A stretch of 64,000 nucleotides of DNA. It comes from Sphingomonas hengshuiensis (GTDB lineage: Bacteria > Pseudomonadota > Alphaproteobacteria > Sphingomonadales > Sphingomonadaceae). A program made the position numbers and the translations under genes. The DNA is taken from NCBI GenBank assembly GCA_003240755.1, contig QFNF01000002.1, positions 62,001 through 126,000 of the forward strand, given 5' to 3'. The notes beneath the pieces are model-generated. The model did no database searches and had not been told where the DNA came from. It worked only from the letters and a program-made list of their open reading frames with translations. This document shows positions 1-9,266 of the stretch, one piece after another (within the stretch, counting starts at the first letter, position 1; the number at the start of each line of letters is the position of its first letter).

Positions 1-1365
1 GTCCATGCCGTTGATCGTCAGGAACCGGTCGCGCTGATAGTCGGGATAGGCCATCTGCCGCGCCAGTGAATCCACCGTGTCGCCGGCCTTCACGGTGACG
101 ATGCGGATGCGCTTGCCGGTGATCGCGCCTGCCTCCGCCTGGCTGAGCGTCCCGAAGCTGTCGAGCAGCGACTGGAACGGTCCCACGCCGCGCCCGGCGG
201 GGGTCACGATCTGGAAATAATAGGTGGCCGACGGGTAGCGATAGGCGACGATGGTCACGTCGACCTGCTGATTATTGGCGTTGGCGCGTACGGTCGCGAT
301 CGCGGCGTCGGTGCCGTTGATCCGCGTCGTCTGCGGCTGCGGCGGGTTCTGGGCGCCGAGCGCCGCCAGCCGCTGGCGCACGACGCCCGCCGGATCGCCC
401 GCCGCCGCCATACGGAACTCGGCCTGCCCGCCTTGCCCGGCGATCGTCACCGCATCGGTCCCGTTCTGCAGCGCATAGCCGGCGGGAGCGGTGAAGCGGA
501 TGCGCATGCCGGGATGCCTGAAGGTCGTGCCGTCGATCACCCCCTGCGCGGGATCGTCGTCATAGCGCAGCCCGTCGAGCATCCGCAGATAGGTGGTGTC
601 CTGTACCGGCCGGGTCGTCGCGCCGCCCGCCTGCTGCGCCAGTTGCCGGGCGCGACGGACCCGTTCGGCACCATTGGGATGGGTGCTCATCCAGGTCGGC
701 ACGCTGTTGCCGCCACGCCCGCTGGTCTGCCCGGCCAGCGCCTGCGCCTCGTTCAACTGGATCAGTGCATCGGCCATGCCCGACGGCGCATAGCCGGCCG
801 CAGTCGCATAGCGCACGCCGAACTGGTCGGCCTGATATTCCTGGTTGCGGCTGTACGACAGGGTGTAGAGCTGCGATCCCGCACCGGCCAGTCGCCCGAC
901 AAGATCGCTGCCGGTCACGGCGCCCAGCAACGTCGCACCGAGCGTACCGAGCGTCGAACGGGTGTTGCGCGAATTGCTGTGCCGCGCGGCGACATGGCCG
1001 ACCTCGTGCCCCAGCACCGCCGCCAGTTCCGCCTCGCTGTTCATCAGCGCAAGCAACTGGCGCGTGACATAGACATAGCCGCCGGGGATCGCGAAGGCGT
1101 TTTCGACCGGTGAATTGAGCAGCGCGACCGTGAAGTCGCCACTGGCGTTCGACAGGCCCGACTGGACCGCCACTTTCTTGCCGACACGCTCGACATAGGC
1201 CGACTGCGGTCCGGAATAGGCGCCGCCATATTGTGCCAGCAATTGCGGGTTGGCCTGCGCGCCCTGTGCGCGGTCGCTCTGCGAGATCGACCGCGTCTGC
1301 GCGGTTGCAGGTGTCGTGATCGCCGCGGCACACAGCATCGCCGCAGTCCAGATACGTGTCGTCAT
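1..1365 (-). CDS. M48 family metalloprotease, C-terminus cut by window edge
   Basis: Periplasmic zinc protease of the M48 (BepA/Oma1-like) family, probably in envelope protein quality control. The ATG at 1363-1365 opens a signal peptide (MTTRIWTAAMLCAAAITTPATAQ). The zinc motif HEVGH lies near residues 120-124, and NQEYQAD about 50 residues later supplies the third ligand. The C-terminal part reads as a LysM-like module (TVKAGDTVDSLARQMAYPDY), as in other sphingomonad M48 proteins. The reading frame is open to base 1 (455 codons), so the stop is outside the window. A possible stress sigma-factor promoter lies just upstream (1398-1422). Family assignment is firm; the substrate is unknown. Confidence 0.92.
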   Translation of the reverse strand, partial: MTTRIWTAAMLCAAAITTPATAQTRSISQSDRAQGAQANPQLLAQYGGAYSGPQSAYVERVGKKVAVQSGLSNASGDFTVALLNSPVENAFAIPGGYVYVTRQLLALMNSEAELAAVLGHEVGHVAARHSNSRNTRSTLGTLGATLLGAVTGSDLVGRLAGAGSQLYTLSYSRNQEYQADQFGVRYATAAGYAPSGMADALIQLNEAQALAGQTSGRGGNSVPTWMSTHPNGAERVRRARQLAQQAGGATTRPVQDTTYLRMLDGLRYDDDPAQGVIDGTTFRHPGMRIRFTAPAGYALQNGTDAVTIAGQGGQAEFRMAAAGDPAGVVRQRLAALGAQNPPQPQTTRINGTDAAIATVRANANNQQVDVTIVAYRYPSATYYFQIVTPAGRGVGPFQSLLDSFGTLSQAEAGAITGKRIRIVTVKAGDTVDSLARQMAYPDYQRDRFLTINGMD

Positions 1366-1397
1366 CGTCCGTCGTCCCCGATTGTCCTTGGTCGGAA

Positions 1398-1422
1398 TAC
1401 GTTGCGATACGACAACGGTTCC
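1398..1422 (-). promoter_or_regulatory. Possible EcfG-type promoter of the M48 protease gene
   Basis: Reading the minus strand, GGAAC (1422-1418) is followed by 16 bases and then CGTA (1401-1398). The general stress sigma factor EcfG of alphaproteobacteria uses GGAAC-N16/17-CGTT, so the -10 half has one mismatch. It sits in the 62-base gap ahead of the M48 start codon, a sensible distance of about 30 bases from the ATG. Seen by eye only. Confidence 0.4.
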
Positions 1423-1427
1423 GTGGT

Positions 1428-2498
1428 TCAGCGGAACAACTCGCCCTGCGCCCCCACAGGCGGTCGGAACAGGTCGCAGCGCAGGCGAGGATGCCCCTGG
1501 CCCACCCCATGACGACGACAGGCGATGGCGAAGCGGGTCGCCAGCAATTCGCCCCACACCCCTTGTCCACGCATCCGCGAATGGAACCCCGGATCATTAT
1601 CCCGCCCGCCGCGCAGGGAGCGGACGATCGCCATCACCTTGCCCGCTCGATCGGGAAAATGCGTCTCCAGCCATGCCCGGAACAGCGGCGCGACCTCGTG
1701 CGGCAGGCGGACGGGCAGGAAATAGGCGCCCCGCGCCCCGGCCCGCGACGCCCGTTCGATCAGGTGCTCGATTTCGTGGTCGGTGATCGCGGGAATGACC
1801 GGAGAGATCGAGACGAAGACCGGCACCCCCGCCCGGGCGAGCGCCGCCACCGCCGCCAGCCGCTTGTCCGGATGCGGCGCGCGCGGCTCCAGCGTGCGCG
1901 CGATCACCGGATCGAGCGAGGTGACGGAAAGCGTGACGCTCACCAGCCCCTTCGCCGCCATCGGTGCCAGCAGGTCGATATCGCGCACGACCCGGTCGGA
2001 CTTGGTGGTGATCGTCAGCGGGTGGTCGGTTTCCGCCAGCACGGCGATACATTCGCGCGTGATCCCCCAATCGCGCTCGATCGGCTGATAGGGGTCGGTG
2101 TTCGTCCCCATCGCGATCGGTTTGGCGACATAGCCGGGCTTCGCCAGTTCCCCTCTCAGCAGCGCTGCCGCATCGGGTTTGGCGAACAGCTTCGTCTCGA
2201 AATCCAGCCCCGGCGACAGGTCGTGATAGGCATGGGTCGGCCGCGCGAAACAATAGATGCAGCCATGCTCGCAGCCGCGATACGGATTGATGCTGCGGTC
2301 GAACGGGATGTCGGGCGAGGCATTGCGCGACAGGATCGTGCGCGGGCGTTCGATCGCGACGCTCGTGCGCAGCACCGGTTCGGCGCCATCCACCGTCCGG
2401 CGCCAGTCGAGCCAGTCGCCGTCCGCTTCCTGTGCGGGCAGGGCGAAGCGGGTGCTCGTGGCGTTGGTGGTCGCTCCTCGGGCCGGACGGTTGCGCAT
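1428..2498 (-). CDS. PA0069-family radical SAM protein
   Basis: Radical S-adenosylmethionine enzyme of the PA0069/SplB-like group, whose reaction is not established. The 356-residue protein carries the CxxxCxxC cluster motif as CEHGCIYCF (Cys76, 80, 83), preceded by NPYRG as is typical of this family. The barrel continues to about residue 300. The ATG at 2498 was chosen because the following residues (MRNRPARGATTN) match the usual basic N-terminus. It is divergent from the VOC gene with a 51-base gap. M48 lies downstream on the same strand, 62 bases after the stop. Confidence 0.88.
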   Translation of the reverse strand: MRNRPARGATTNATSTRFALPAQEADGDWLDWRRTVDGAEPVLRTSVAIERPRTILSRNASPDIPFDRSINPYRGCEHGCIYCFARPTHAYHDLSPGLDFETKLFAKPDAAALLRGELAKPGYVAKPIAMGTNTDPYQPIERDWGITRECIAVLAETDHPLTITTKSDRVVRDIDLLAPMAAKGLVSVTLSVTSLDPVIARTLEPRAPHPDKRLAAVAALARAGVPVFVSISPVIPAITDHEIEHLIERASRAGARGAYFLPVRLPHEVAPLFRAWLETHFPDRAGKVMAIVRSLRGGRDNDPGFHSRMRGQGVWGELLATRFAIACRRHGVGQGHPRLRCDLFRPPVGAQGELFR

Positions 2499-2549
2499 GC
2501 CGCGAACCTATGCGATCAATGGGAACGAAGCAAGAACAGGGAGGCGACC

Positions 2550-2879
2550 ATGGCACGCTTGAACTATCTCGAACTGCCGGTCGGGGCGACCGGTCCGGCC
2601 AAGACCTTCTACGCGGCGGTGATGGGATGGGATTTCACCGATTACGGCCCCGATTATGCCGCAACGACCAGCGGCGACACCGATCTCGGGCTCGACGCCG
2701 ATACGACGCTCACCACCTTGCTGCCGGTGATCGAGGTCGGCGATCTCGAGGCGACGCTGGCGGCGGTGGAGGCGGCAGGCGGCACGGTGGTGCAGCCGAT
2801 CTTCGCCTTTCCCGGCGGGCGGCGCTTTCACTTTCGCGACCCCGACGGGCATGTGCTGGCGGCGATGGTCGCCGAATAG
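2550..2879 (+). CDS. VOC (glyoxalase/bleomycin-resistance fold) family protein
   Basis: A 109-residue single VOC-fold protein. It starts MARLNYLELPVGAT and ends with the typical FRDPDGHVLAAM strand, in which the acidic and His positions usually contribute to a metal site. The internal segment GWDFTDYGPDYAA resembles the YdhR/glyoxalase-like small VOC proteins often annotated only by fold. A purine-rich RBS (GGGAGGCGACC) sits directly before the ATG at 2550. The substrate cannot be read from sequence. Confidence 0.82.
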   Translation: MARLNYLELPVGATGPAKTFYAAVMGWDFTDYGPDYAATTSGDTDLGLDADTTLTTLLPVIEVGDLEATLAAVEAAGGTVVQPIFAFPGGRRFHFRDPDGHVLAAMVAE

Positions 2880-2885
2880 GCGGCG

Positions 2886-3413
2886 CTATCGCTCCAGCAG
2901 CCGCGGCATCAGCTCGACGAAGTTGCAGGGGCGATGGCGGATGTCGAGCTGTTCGCGCAGGATGCCGTCCCACCCGTCCTTCACCGCGCCGGTCGATCCG
3001 GGCAGCGCGAAGATATAGGTTCCCCGCGCGACGCAGGCGGTGGCGCGGGACTGGATCGTCGACGTGCCGATCTTGGCATGGCTCTGCCAGCGGAACAGTT
3101 CGCCGAAGCCGGGGATCAGCTTGGTCGCGACGCGTTCGACCGCCTCGGGCGTCACGTCGCGGCCGGTGACGCCGGTGCCGCCGGTGGTGATGACGCAATC
3201 GATCCCGTCGTCCTCGATCCAGCCGTGCAGCCGCGCGACGATCCTGTCGATATCGTCGCGCACGATCGCGCGGTCGGCCAGCACATGGCCGGCGTCCGCG
3301 ATGCGCGCGACCAGCGTGTCGCCGGACCGATCCTCTGCCAGCCCCCGCGTGTCCGATACCGTCAACACCGCGATGCGAACCGGTACGAATGCCCCGCTTT
3401 CGTCAATTGGCAT
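2886..3413 (-). CDS. moaB: Molybdenum cofactor biosynthesis protein MoaB
   Basis: 175-residue MoaB/MogA-like protein of the molybdopterin-binding fold, expected to adenylate molybdopterin in cofactor synthesis. The nucleotide-binding loop [16 protein letters not shown] and the following FGELFRWQS and YIFALPGS motifs are intact. The stop overlaps nothing, but the gene start lies inside the 3' end of the upstream transglycosylase gene (3403-3413), suggesting cotranscription. No other moa genes are in the window. Confidence 0.92.
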   Translation of the reverse strand: MPIDESGAFVPVRIAVLTVSDTRGLAEDRSGDTLVARIADAGHVLADRAIVRDDIDRIVARLHGWIEDDGIDCVITTGGTGVTGRDVTPEAVERVATKLIPGFGELFRWQSHAKIGTSTIQSRATACVARGTYIFALPGSTGAVKDGWDGILREQLDIRHRPCNFVELMPRLLER

Positions 3414-5178
3414 CGGCGATCCGCGTCCGCCCGCTGGCGCTGACCCGCACCGCCGCGGCGCCCGGCAGGCCGGGGAATTTCGGCCACATGCCCTGCGCCA
3501 GCGCGGCGCGGCTGGCGGAGGCCTTGCCCGCCTGCTTCTCGTACATCCAGTAGTTGCGCAGCACGGTCATGACATAGCCGCGGGTTTCCCAATAGGGGAT
3601 CGATTCGATGTAGAGCAGCGGATCGCCGCCATCCTTCAGTTGCACGTTCCATGCTTCGACCGGCGTCGGTCCGGCATTGTATGCGGCGATGACCTTGGGC
3701 AGCAGCCCGCCGGTGAACGGACGGTCGCGCAACTGCTCCAGATAGCTTTGCCCTACCGCCATGTTGACCTGCGGCTTCGACAGCGCCGATTTCTCCAGGG
3801 TCAGGCCGTGCGCCCGCGCATAATCGGTCAGCGCGCCGGGCCGGATCTGCATCAGGCCCGTCGCACCCGCCGGGCTGACCACTGCCGCGTCGAAGCGCGA
3901 TTCCTGCAGCGTGTGGGCGAACACCAGCGCCTTGTCGACGCGCCAGCCGCCCTCCGGCGTCCAGTCGGGTGCCGGATACCGTGCCTCGGCCAGCGGGCGT
4001 GCGCCCTGCGGACCGTTATGCGACAGCCATAGCTGCGTCGCGGGCAGGTTCAGATTGCCGCACAGCCGGGTGAGCGCGGCATAGTCCCCCGCACCGCCGA
4101 TCCGCGCCTGGTGGCGCAGCAGCTTGTCGGCCAGCGCATTTTCGCCCACCTCGATCAGCGCGGCGGCGACCTTCACGTTCGACCGGCGCTCCAGCGCGCG
4201 CCAGTCCTCTGTCACCGGCGCGCGGGCGGTGGTGCCGGCAGCTTCGATCAGCCCCAGCGCCTGTCGTGCCAGCAGCCCGTAATAGGTTTCGCCATATTGC
4301 GCGGCAGTCTGCAACCGCGCCTGCACCAGATCGGGGCGGCCGCACGCGATGTCGGCGCGCGTCGCCCAGTAGAGACCGGCCGAGCGCAGTTCGGTGTCGC
4401 CCGCACGCTGCGCGACGCTGGCGAACGCGCTCTGCGCCGCTGCACAATCCTGCTGCCGCCATGCCGCCAGTCCCTGCGTCCAGTCGGCCTGCGCGGTCCA
4501 TTCGCCCTGACCGCGCTGCGCCACCGCGGCGAGGCGCCGGGCGTTCGCATCGTCGCCGGCAACGAAATAGATCCATGCGACCCGCCCGCGCATCTCGGTC
4601 AGCGCTTCCGGGGTCAGTTCCGATTCGCGTGGTCCGATCAATGCTTCGGCGGCGGCACCATCGTCGGCCTTCACGAACGGCTTCATCGCATCGAGCAGTT
4701 GTGCTGCGGCGGCATCGCTCCGCGCGGCCTTGGCACGGACGCGGACCGGCGCGGCGTCGAACCATATCAGCCGCTGCGGCATCGGCAGCTCGGGGAGGGT
4801 GGTGGCGCCGCGCATCTTGGCGAGGCGGGCCAGGTCGGCGGCCTGCGGCAGATCGGGGGCTTCGCCCAGCAGCGCCAGCAGTTGCGGCAGTTCGACCTTG
4901 GGCGACCCCTTGGCGGTGTACAGTTCGGCCCGGGCGACGGCGTGGAGCGGGCCCGGCTTCATCGCGTCGAGCCTGAGCTGCGCATCAGCCCATCGCCCGC
5001 CGCGGATCGCGGCGAACACCTGTGCATAGGCGTCGCGATCTTCGGGCGATAGCTGTGGCGGGATGCGCGCTTCGGCGGTGGTCGCCACGGCACCGCGCCT
5101 CGGTGCGTCGTCGGCGCGGGCAACGGTGGAAAAAGCGGGCAACATCAGCGCCGCGAACACGATGGGGGTCAGCTTCAC
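3403..5178 (-). CDS. Soluble lytic murein transglycosylase (SLT family)
   Basis: Periplasmic peptidoglycan-cleaving enzyme of about 591 residues. The chosen GTG start at 5176-5178 gives a clean signal peptide ([20 protein letters not shown]) and makes a GTGA overlap with the upstream uracil-DNA glycosylase stop; an ATG 39 bases further upstream would bury the signal sequence. A long alpha-helical superhelix of TPR-like repeats precedes a C-terminal goose-type lysozyme domain. Catalytic Glu is in [20 protein letters not shown], followed by [12 protein letters not shown], as in Slt70. Confidence 0.9.
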   Translation of the reverse strand: MKLTPIVFAALMLPAFSTVARADDAPRRGAVATTAEARIPPQLSPEDRDAYAQVFAAIRGGRWADAQLRLDAMKPGPLHAVARAELYTAKGSPKVELPQLLALLGEAPDLPQAADLARLAKMRGATTLPELPMPQRLIWFDAAPVRVRAKAARSDAAAAQLLDAMKPFVKADDGAAAEALIGPRESELTPEALTEMRGRVAWIYFVAGDDANARRLAAVAQRGQGEWTAQADWTQGLAAWRQQDCAAAQSAFASVAQRAGDTELRSAGLYWATRADIACGRPDLVQARLQTAAQYGETYYGLLARQALGLIEAAGTTARAPVTEDWRALERRSNVKVAAALIEVGENALADKLLRHQARIGGAGDYAALTRLCGNLNLPATQLWLSHNGPQGARPLAEARYPAPDWTPEGGWRVDKALVFAHTLQESRFDAAVVSPAGATGLMQIRPGALTDYARAHGLTLEKSALSKPQVNMAVGQSYLEQLRDRPFTGGLLPKVIAAYNAGPTPVEAWNVQLKDGGDPLLYIESIPYWETRGYVMTVLRNYWMYEKQAGKASASRAALAQGMWPKFPGLPGAAAVRVSASGRTRIADAN

Positions 5179-5891
5179 GTGGTCGTATCCCTGATAAGCA
5201 ACTGCAGGTGCCGCCACGTTTCCGCCTTGGCCAGCGGCCGCTCCAGCAGGAAGCGGGGGTGGAACGTAGCGATCGTGGGACAGGTTAGCCCGTCATGGTT
5301 AAGCGTTCGTAAACCACCGCGTTGCCCGTCGGGGCCGAGCAGGGCGCGGCACGGCTCCGCACCGAACAGCAGCAGCCGGGCGGGCGCGACCAGCGTGACG
5401 AGGCGACGGGCAAGGTCGTCCAGCCTGTCCTGCGCATCGGCCGGTACGCGCCCGGTCAGCGGGCGGGCAAGGGCGATGCCGGCGACCACCACGTCGTCGC
5501 GCGTCTCGCCGATCGCCGCCAGCATCCGGTCCAGCAACGCGCCGACCGGGCCGGTCATCCAGCCGCCTTCGACCGAATCATCGGCTTCGGGCAGGTCGGT
5601 CAGGATCATCAGCGGCGGATTTTTCCGCGCGGCCACCGGCACCCGCACCGCGTTCCATCCCGCTTCGGGCGCCCGATCGCCCAGCCGCCATGTCAGGAAC
5701 GGATCGAGGGTATCGGGCGGCAGATCGGCGGGGGGCGTCGACGCTACGGCAAGCGGGCGGACGGGCGGGGCGGGGGTCGCGAACCAGTCGCGCAGTTCGT
5801 CCTCGACCAGCGTGTCGACACCGGCGTCCTGCCACCATTCGAGCGCGCTGGCCGCCGCGTCATGCCACTGAATATGCTGGTCCGCCCCCAT
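5175..5891 (-). CDS. Uracil-DNA glycosylase family protein
   Basis: About 238 residues of the uracil-DNA glycosylase superfamily (family 4/5-like), which removes uracil from DNA. The C-terminal part contains ALLGPDGQRG and the TFHPRFLLERP motif, equivalent to the conserved His-Pro region that contacts the flipped base. MILTDLPEADDSVEGGW occupies the N-terminal catalytic-loop position but lacks the GEGPG form with iron-sulfur cysteines. This divergent form is common in alphaproteobacteria. ATG at 5889-5891 is preferred over an in-frame upstream ATG at 5936. The stop overlaps the GTG of the transglycosylase gene. Confidence 0.83.
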   Translation of the reverse strand: MGADQHIQWHDAAASALEWWQDAGVDTLVEDELRDWFATPAPPVRPLAVASTPPADLPPDTLDPFLTWRLGDRAPEAGWNAVRVPVAARKNPPLMILTDLPEADDSVEGGWMTGPVGALLDRMLAAIGETRDDVVVAGIALARPLTGRVPADAQDRLDDLARRLVTLVAPARLLLFGAEPCRALLGPDGQRGGLRTLNHDGLTCPTIATFHPRFLLERPLAKAETWRHLQLLIRDTTT

Positions 5892-6010
5892 GGCCCCTTT
5901 AAGGCACTGCCTTGACCTCCCCGTCAATCTGCCCAAATCACTGGGGAGGACAGGGCGTGTCGCCCATGCGACGAGGTTGGGCGGCGCGGCGCCCCCGAGA
6001 GGATGAGAGA

Positions 6011-7672
6011 ATGAGCGAACGGGAATCGATGCCCTATGACGTCGTGATCGTCGGTGCGGGCCCTGCCGGCCTGTCCGCGGCGATCCGGTTGAAGCAGATG
6101 GCCGCCGAGACGGGCGACGACATCGCAGTCTGCGTGCTGGAAAAGGGGTCGGAGGTCGGCGCCCATATCCTGTCGGGCGCGGTGTTCGACCCGCGCGCGA
6201 TGGACGAACTGCTGCCCGACTGGCGCACGACGGGCTGCCCGATGGCCGAGGTCCCGGTGATCGAGAACCACCACTGGCTGCTGTCGGAGCAGGGCAGCAG
6301 CGAGGTATCGCACCGCATCCTGCCGCCGTTCATGCAGAACAAGGGCACCTATACCGGATCGCTCGGCAACATGTGCCGCTGGCTGGCGGAACAGGCCGAG
6401 GGGCTGGGCGTCGAGATATTCCCCGGCTTCGCCGCCGCCGAAATCCTGTATCACGAGGATGGTTCGGTGAAGGGCGTCGCGACCGGCGACATGGGCATCG
6501 CCCGCGACGGCACGCGCAAGCCCGACTGGCAGCCGGGGCTGGAGCTGCACGCCAAATACACCTTCTTTGCCGAAGGGGTGCGCGGGCATCTGTCGAAGCA
6601 GATCATCCGCACCTTCGACCTCGCCCGCGACAGCCAGCCGCAGGTCTATGGCCTGGGCATCAAGGAATTGTGGGACATACCGGCCGAAAACCACGTCCCC
6701 GGCCGCGTGATCCATACCCAGGGCTGGCCGCTGAGCGAGACGCGCGGGTCGAACGGCGGCGGGTTCCTGTATCACCAGGCGAACGGGCAGGTGGCGCTGG
6801 GCTTCGTCACCTGGCTGAACTATTCGAACCCCTATCTGTCGCCGTTCCACGAGATGCAGCGGTGGAAGACCCATCCGGCGATCGCCGCGATCCTGAAGGG
6901 CGGCAAGCGCGTGTCCTATGGCGCGCGCGCGATCAACGATGGCGGGTGGCAGTCGGTCCCGAAGCTGACCTTCCCCGGCGGCGTGCTGGTCGGCTGTTCG
7001 GCCGGTTTCCTCAACGTGCCGCGGATCAAGGGCATCCACACGGCGATGAAGTCGGGCATGATGGCCGCCGAAGCCGCCTTCGCTGCCGTCCGCGACGGCC
7101 GCTCCGGCGACGAGCTTGCCGCCTATCCCGCCGCGTATGAGGCGAGCTGGGTCCATGAGGAGCTGCGCACGGTCCGCAACGTCGTGCCGCTGGTCAAGAA
7201 ATATGGCGATTTCGTCGGATCGGGCATCGCCAATGCGACGATGTGGGCGGAACATTGGGGGCTGCGCATGCCGTTCACCATGGGCCATCACCCCGATCAT
7301 GAAAGCCTGTGGCGCAAGGACCAGGTACAGCCGATCGCCTATCCCAAGCCCGATGGCGTGCTGAGCTTCGACCGGCTGTCGTCGGTGTTCCTGTCGAACA
7401 CCAACCATGAAGAGGACCAGCCGGTCCACCTGACGCTGAAGGACCCCGACATCCCGGTCGAATACGACCTGCCGCTGTATGACGAACCCGCGCAACGATA
7501 TTGCCCGGCGGGCGTATATGAAATCGTGGGGGCTGAGACGGACAACCCCAGGTTCGTCATCAACGCGCAGAACTGCGTCCACTGCAAGACCTGCGACATC
7601 AAGGACCCGACGCAGAACATCAACTGGGTCGTGCCGGAAGGCGGCGGAGGACCGAATTATCCGAACATGTAG
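6011..7672 (+). CDS. Electron transfer flavoprotein-ubiquinone oxidoreductase
   Basis: Inner-membrane ETF-QO passing electrons from acyl-CoA and amino-acid dehydrogenases via ETF to ubiquinone. At 553 residues it matches the family length. The N-terminal FAD motif is VVIVGAGPAGLSAAIRL. The C-terminal 4Fe-4S site is NCVHCKTCDIKDPTQNINW. The start ATG at 6011 follows a GAGAGGATGAGAGA purine run. No etfA or etfB gene is in the window, so its partner is encoded elsewhere. It would support the acyl-CoA and propionate metabolism seen further along. Confidence 0.96.
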   Translation: MSERESMPYDVVIVGAGPAGLSAAIRLKQMAAETGDDIAVCVLEKGSEVGAHILSGAVFDPRAMDELLPDWRTTGCPMAEVPVIENHHWLLSEQGSSEVSHRILPPFMQNKGTYTGSLGNMCRWLAEQAEGLGVEIFPGFAAAEILYHEDGSVKGVATGDMGIARDGTRKPDWQPGLELHAKYTFFAEGVRGHLSKQIIRTFDLARDSQPQVYGLGIKELWDIPAENHVPGRVIHTQGWPLSETRGSNGGGFLYHQANGQVALGFVTWLNYSNPYLSPFHEMQRWKTHPAIAAILKGGKRVSYGARAINDGGWQSVPKLTFPGGVLVGCSAGFLNVPRIKGIHTAMKSGMMAAEAAFAAVRDGRSGDELAAYPAAYEASWVHEELRTVRNVVPLVKKYGDFVGSGIANATMWAEHWGLRMPFTMGHHPDHESLWRKDQVQPIAYPKPDGVLSFDRLSSVFLSNTNHEEDQPVHLTLKDPDIPVEYDLPLYDEPAQRYCPAGVYEIVGAETDNPRFVINAQNCVHCKTCDIKDPTQNINWVVPEGGGGPNYPNM

Positions 7673-7679
7673 CCTGGGG

Positions 7680-9266
7680 ATGATCGTGGCGACGCTGGTG
7701 GCGGCACCGGCGTCGGCGATCACCCCGCCTGCCGCCCCCCTGTCGGCCGCCCCCCTGTCCGCCTATGTCCGCGCCCGCGCGGCCGATGCCGACGGTGCCG
7801 TTACCATCGCCGCGCAGGGCTATGCCGAGGCGCTGGCGGCACGGCCGGGCGATCCGGTGATCGCGGTCCGCGCATTGCGACAGGCGCTGGCCAGCGGCGA
7901 CCTGCCGCTCGCCCGCCGGGCCGGCGCGGTGTTGCGCGCCGCCGATGTCGCGCCACCCGATCTCGACATCCTCGCATTCAGCGACGCGGTGGTCGCCCGC
8001 GATGCGGCGGGCCAGCGCATGGCGCTGACCCGGCTGGCGTCATCGCCGCTCGGCTTTCTCGGCCCGCTGCTTGCCGGATGGGTCGACCTGCCCGCGCCGC
8101 CGGTCGAGGTCGATGGCGGTGCGATCCCCCGCCGCTATGCCGCCGAGAATGCCGCGCTGCGCCTGCTCGCCGCTGGTCGGGTCGGCGAAGGGGTCGCCGC
8201 GACCCGCACCCTGCTGACCGCGACCGGCGGCGACGCCGATTTCCGGCTGAACGCGGCGCAGTTGCTTGCCCGCGCTGGCCAGCGCGATACCGCCCGCGCG
8301 CTGCTGGCCGGCGACGATCCGGTCCTGCAGCGTGCTGCCGCGACGCTGGGCCGCGGCAGCAGGGGCGATGCCCGGTTCGGCGTGTCGCGCCTGTTCGCGC
8401 GCATGGCCGGGGACCTGTCGGCGGAGGGCACCGAATCGCTGGCGATCATGCTCGCGCGATCGGCGCTGCTGCTCGACCCGAACTATTCCCGCGCGCGCAT
8501 CGCGCTGGCCGACGCGCTCGCCCGGGACGATGCGATCGCCGAGGCGAAGGCGACGCTGGCGGCGATCCCGGCAGGCGACCCGTTCGCCGGCAGCGCCGCT
8601 GCGCTGGGCATCGTCATCCTGCAACGCGCCGGCGACCTGCCCGGTGCGCTGGCCCTTGCCCGTGCCCAGGCCAGCCGTCCGGGCGCCCCCGCCGCCACGC
8701 TGCGCCGCTATGCCGACCTCCAGCTCGAAACCGGTGCGGCCGCCGCTGCCGCGCAGACCTATGCCCGGGTGCTGGCGCAGCCGGGGCAGGATGCGGACTG
8801 GACGCTCTACCTGCAACGCGGTGCCGCGCTCGACCAGTCGGGCGACTGGGCCGGCGCGCTGCCGATGTTGCGCCGCGCGGTCGAACTCGCCCCGCAGGAG
8901 CCGGTCGCGCTCAACTATCTGGGCTATGCGCAGGTCGACCGTGGCGAGAATGTGACGGAGGCGACGCGGATGCTCGAACGCGCGCACGCGCTCGCGCCCA
9001 GGGATCCGGCGATCGCCGATTCGCTCGGCTGGGCGCGATATCGTGCCGGCAATCTTGCCGCCGCGCTGCCGCTGATCGAAGGGGCGGTGCGGCAGGCGCC
9101 CGACGATGTCGAGATCAACGAGCATCTCGGCGACCTGTACTGGGCCGCCGGCCGCCGGGTAGAGGCGCGCTATGCATGGCAGGCGGCATCGGTCGCGGCG
9201 GGCGGGGTCGATGCGCAGCGGCTGGCGGGCAAGCTTGCGAACGGACCCGCTTCGTCGCATCGCTGA
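7680..9266 (+). CDS. TPR-repeat protein, probably exported
   Basis: About 528 residues, largely Ala/Leu/Arg helical repeats. The C-terminal third has recognisable TPR units (ALPMLRRAVELAPQEPVALN and ADSLGWARYRAGNLAAALPL). The short N-terminus MIVATLVAAPASA looks like the end of a signal peptide with a reduced n-region; the ATG at 7680 is only 8 bases past the ETF-QO stop. The stop TGA shares one base with the ispE ATG (TGATG), so the two are probably translationally coupled. This protein commonly precedes ispE in sphingomonads; its role is unknown. Confidence 0.82.
   Translation: MIVATLVAAPASAITPPAAPLSAAPLSAYVRARAADADGAVTIAAQGYAEALAARPGDPVIAVRALRQALASGDLPLARRAGAVLRAADVAPPDLDILAFSDAVVARDAAGQRMALTRLASSPLGFLGPLLAGWVDLPAPPVEVDGGAIPRRYAAENAALRLLAAGRVGEGVAATRTLLTATGGDADFRLNAAQLLARAGQRDTARALLAGDDPVLQRAAATLGRGSRGDARFGVSRLFARMAGDLSAEGTESLAIMLARSALLLDPNYSRARIALADALARDDAIAEAKATLAAIPAGDPFAGSAAALGIVILQRAGDLPGALALARAQASRPGAPAATLRRYADLQLETGAAAAAAQTYARVLAQPGQDADWTLYLQRGAALDQSGDWAGALPMLRRAVELAPQEPVALNYLGYAQVDRGENVTEATRMLERAHALAPRDPAIADSLGWARYRAGNLAAALPLIEGAVRQAPDDVEINEHLGDLYWAAGRRVEARYAWQAASVAAGGVDAQRLAGKLANGPASSHR

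Noticed and set aside
5924..7723. A 599-codon minus-strand frame opposite ETF-ubiquinone oxidoreductase
   Set aside because: Antisense to a gene with full FAD and 4Fe-4S motifs; composition is typical of a shadow frame.
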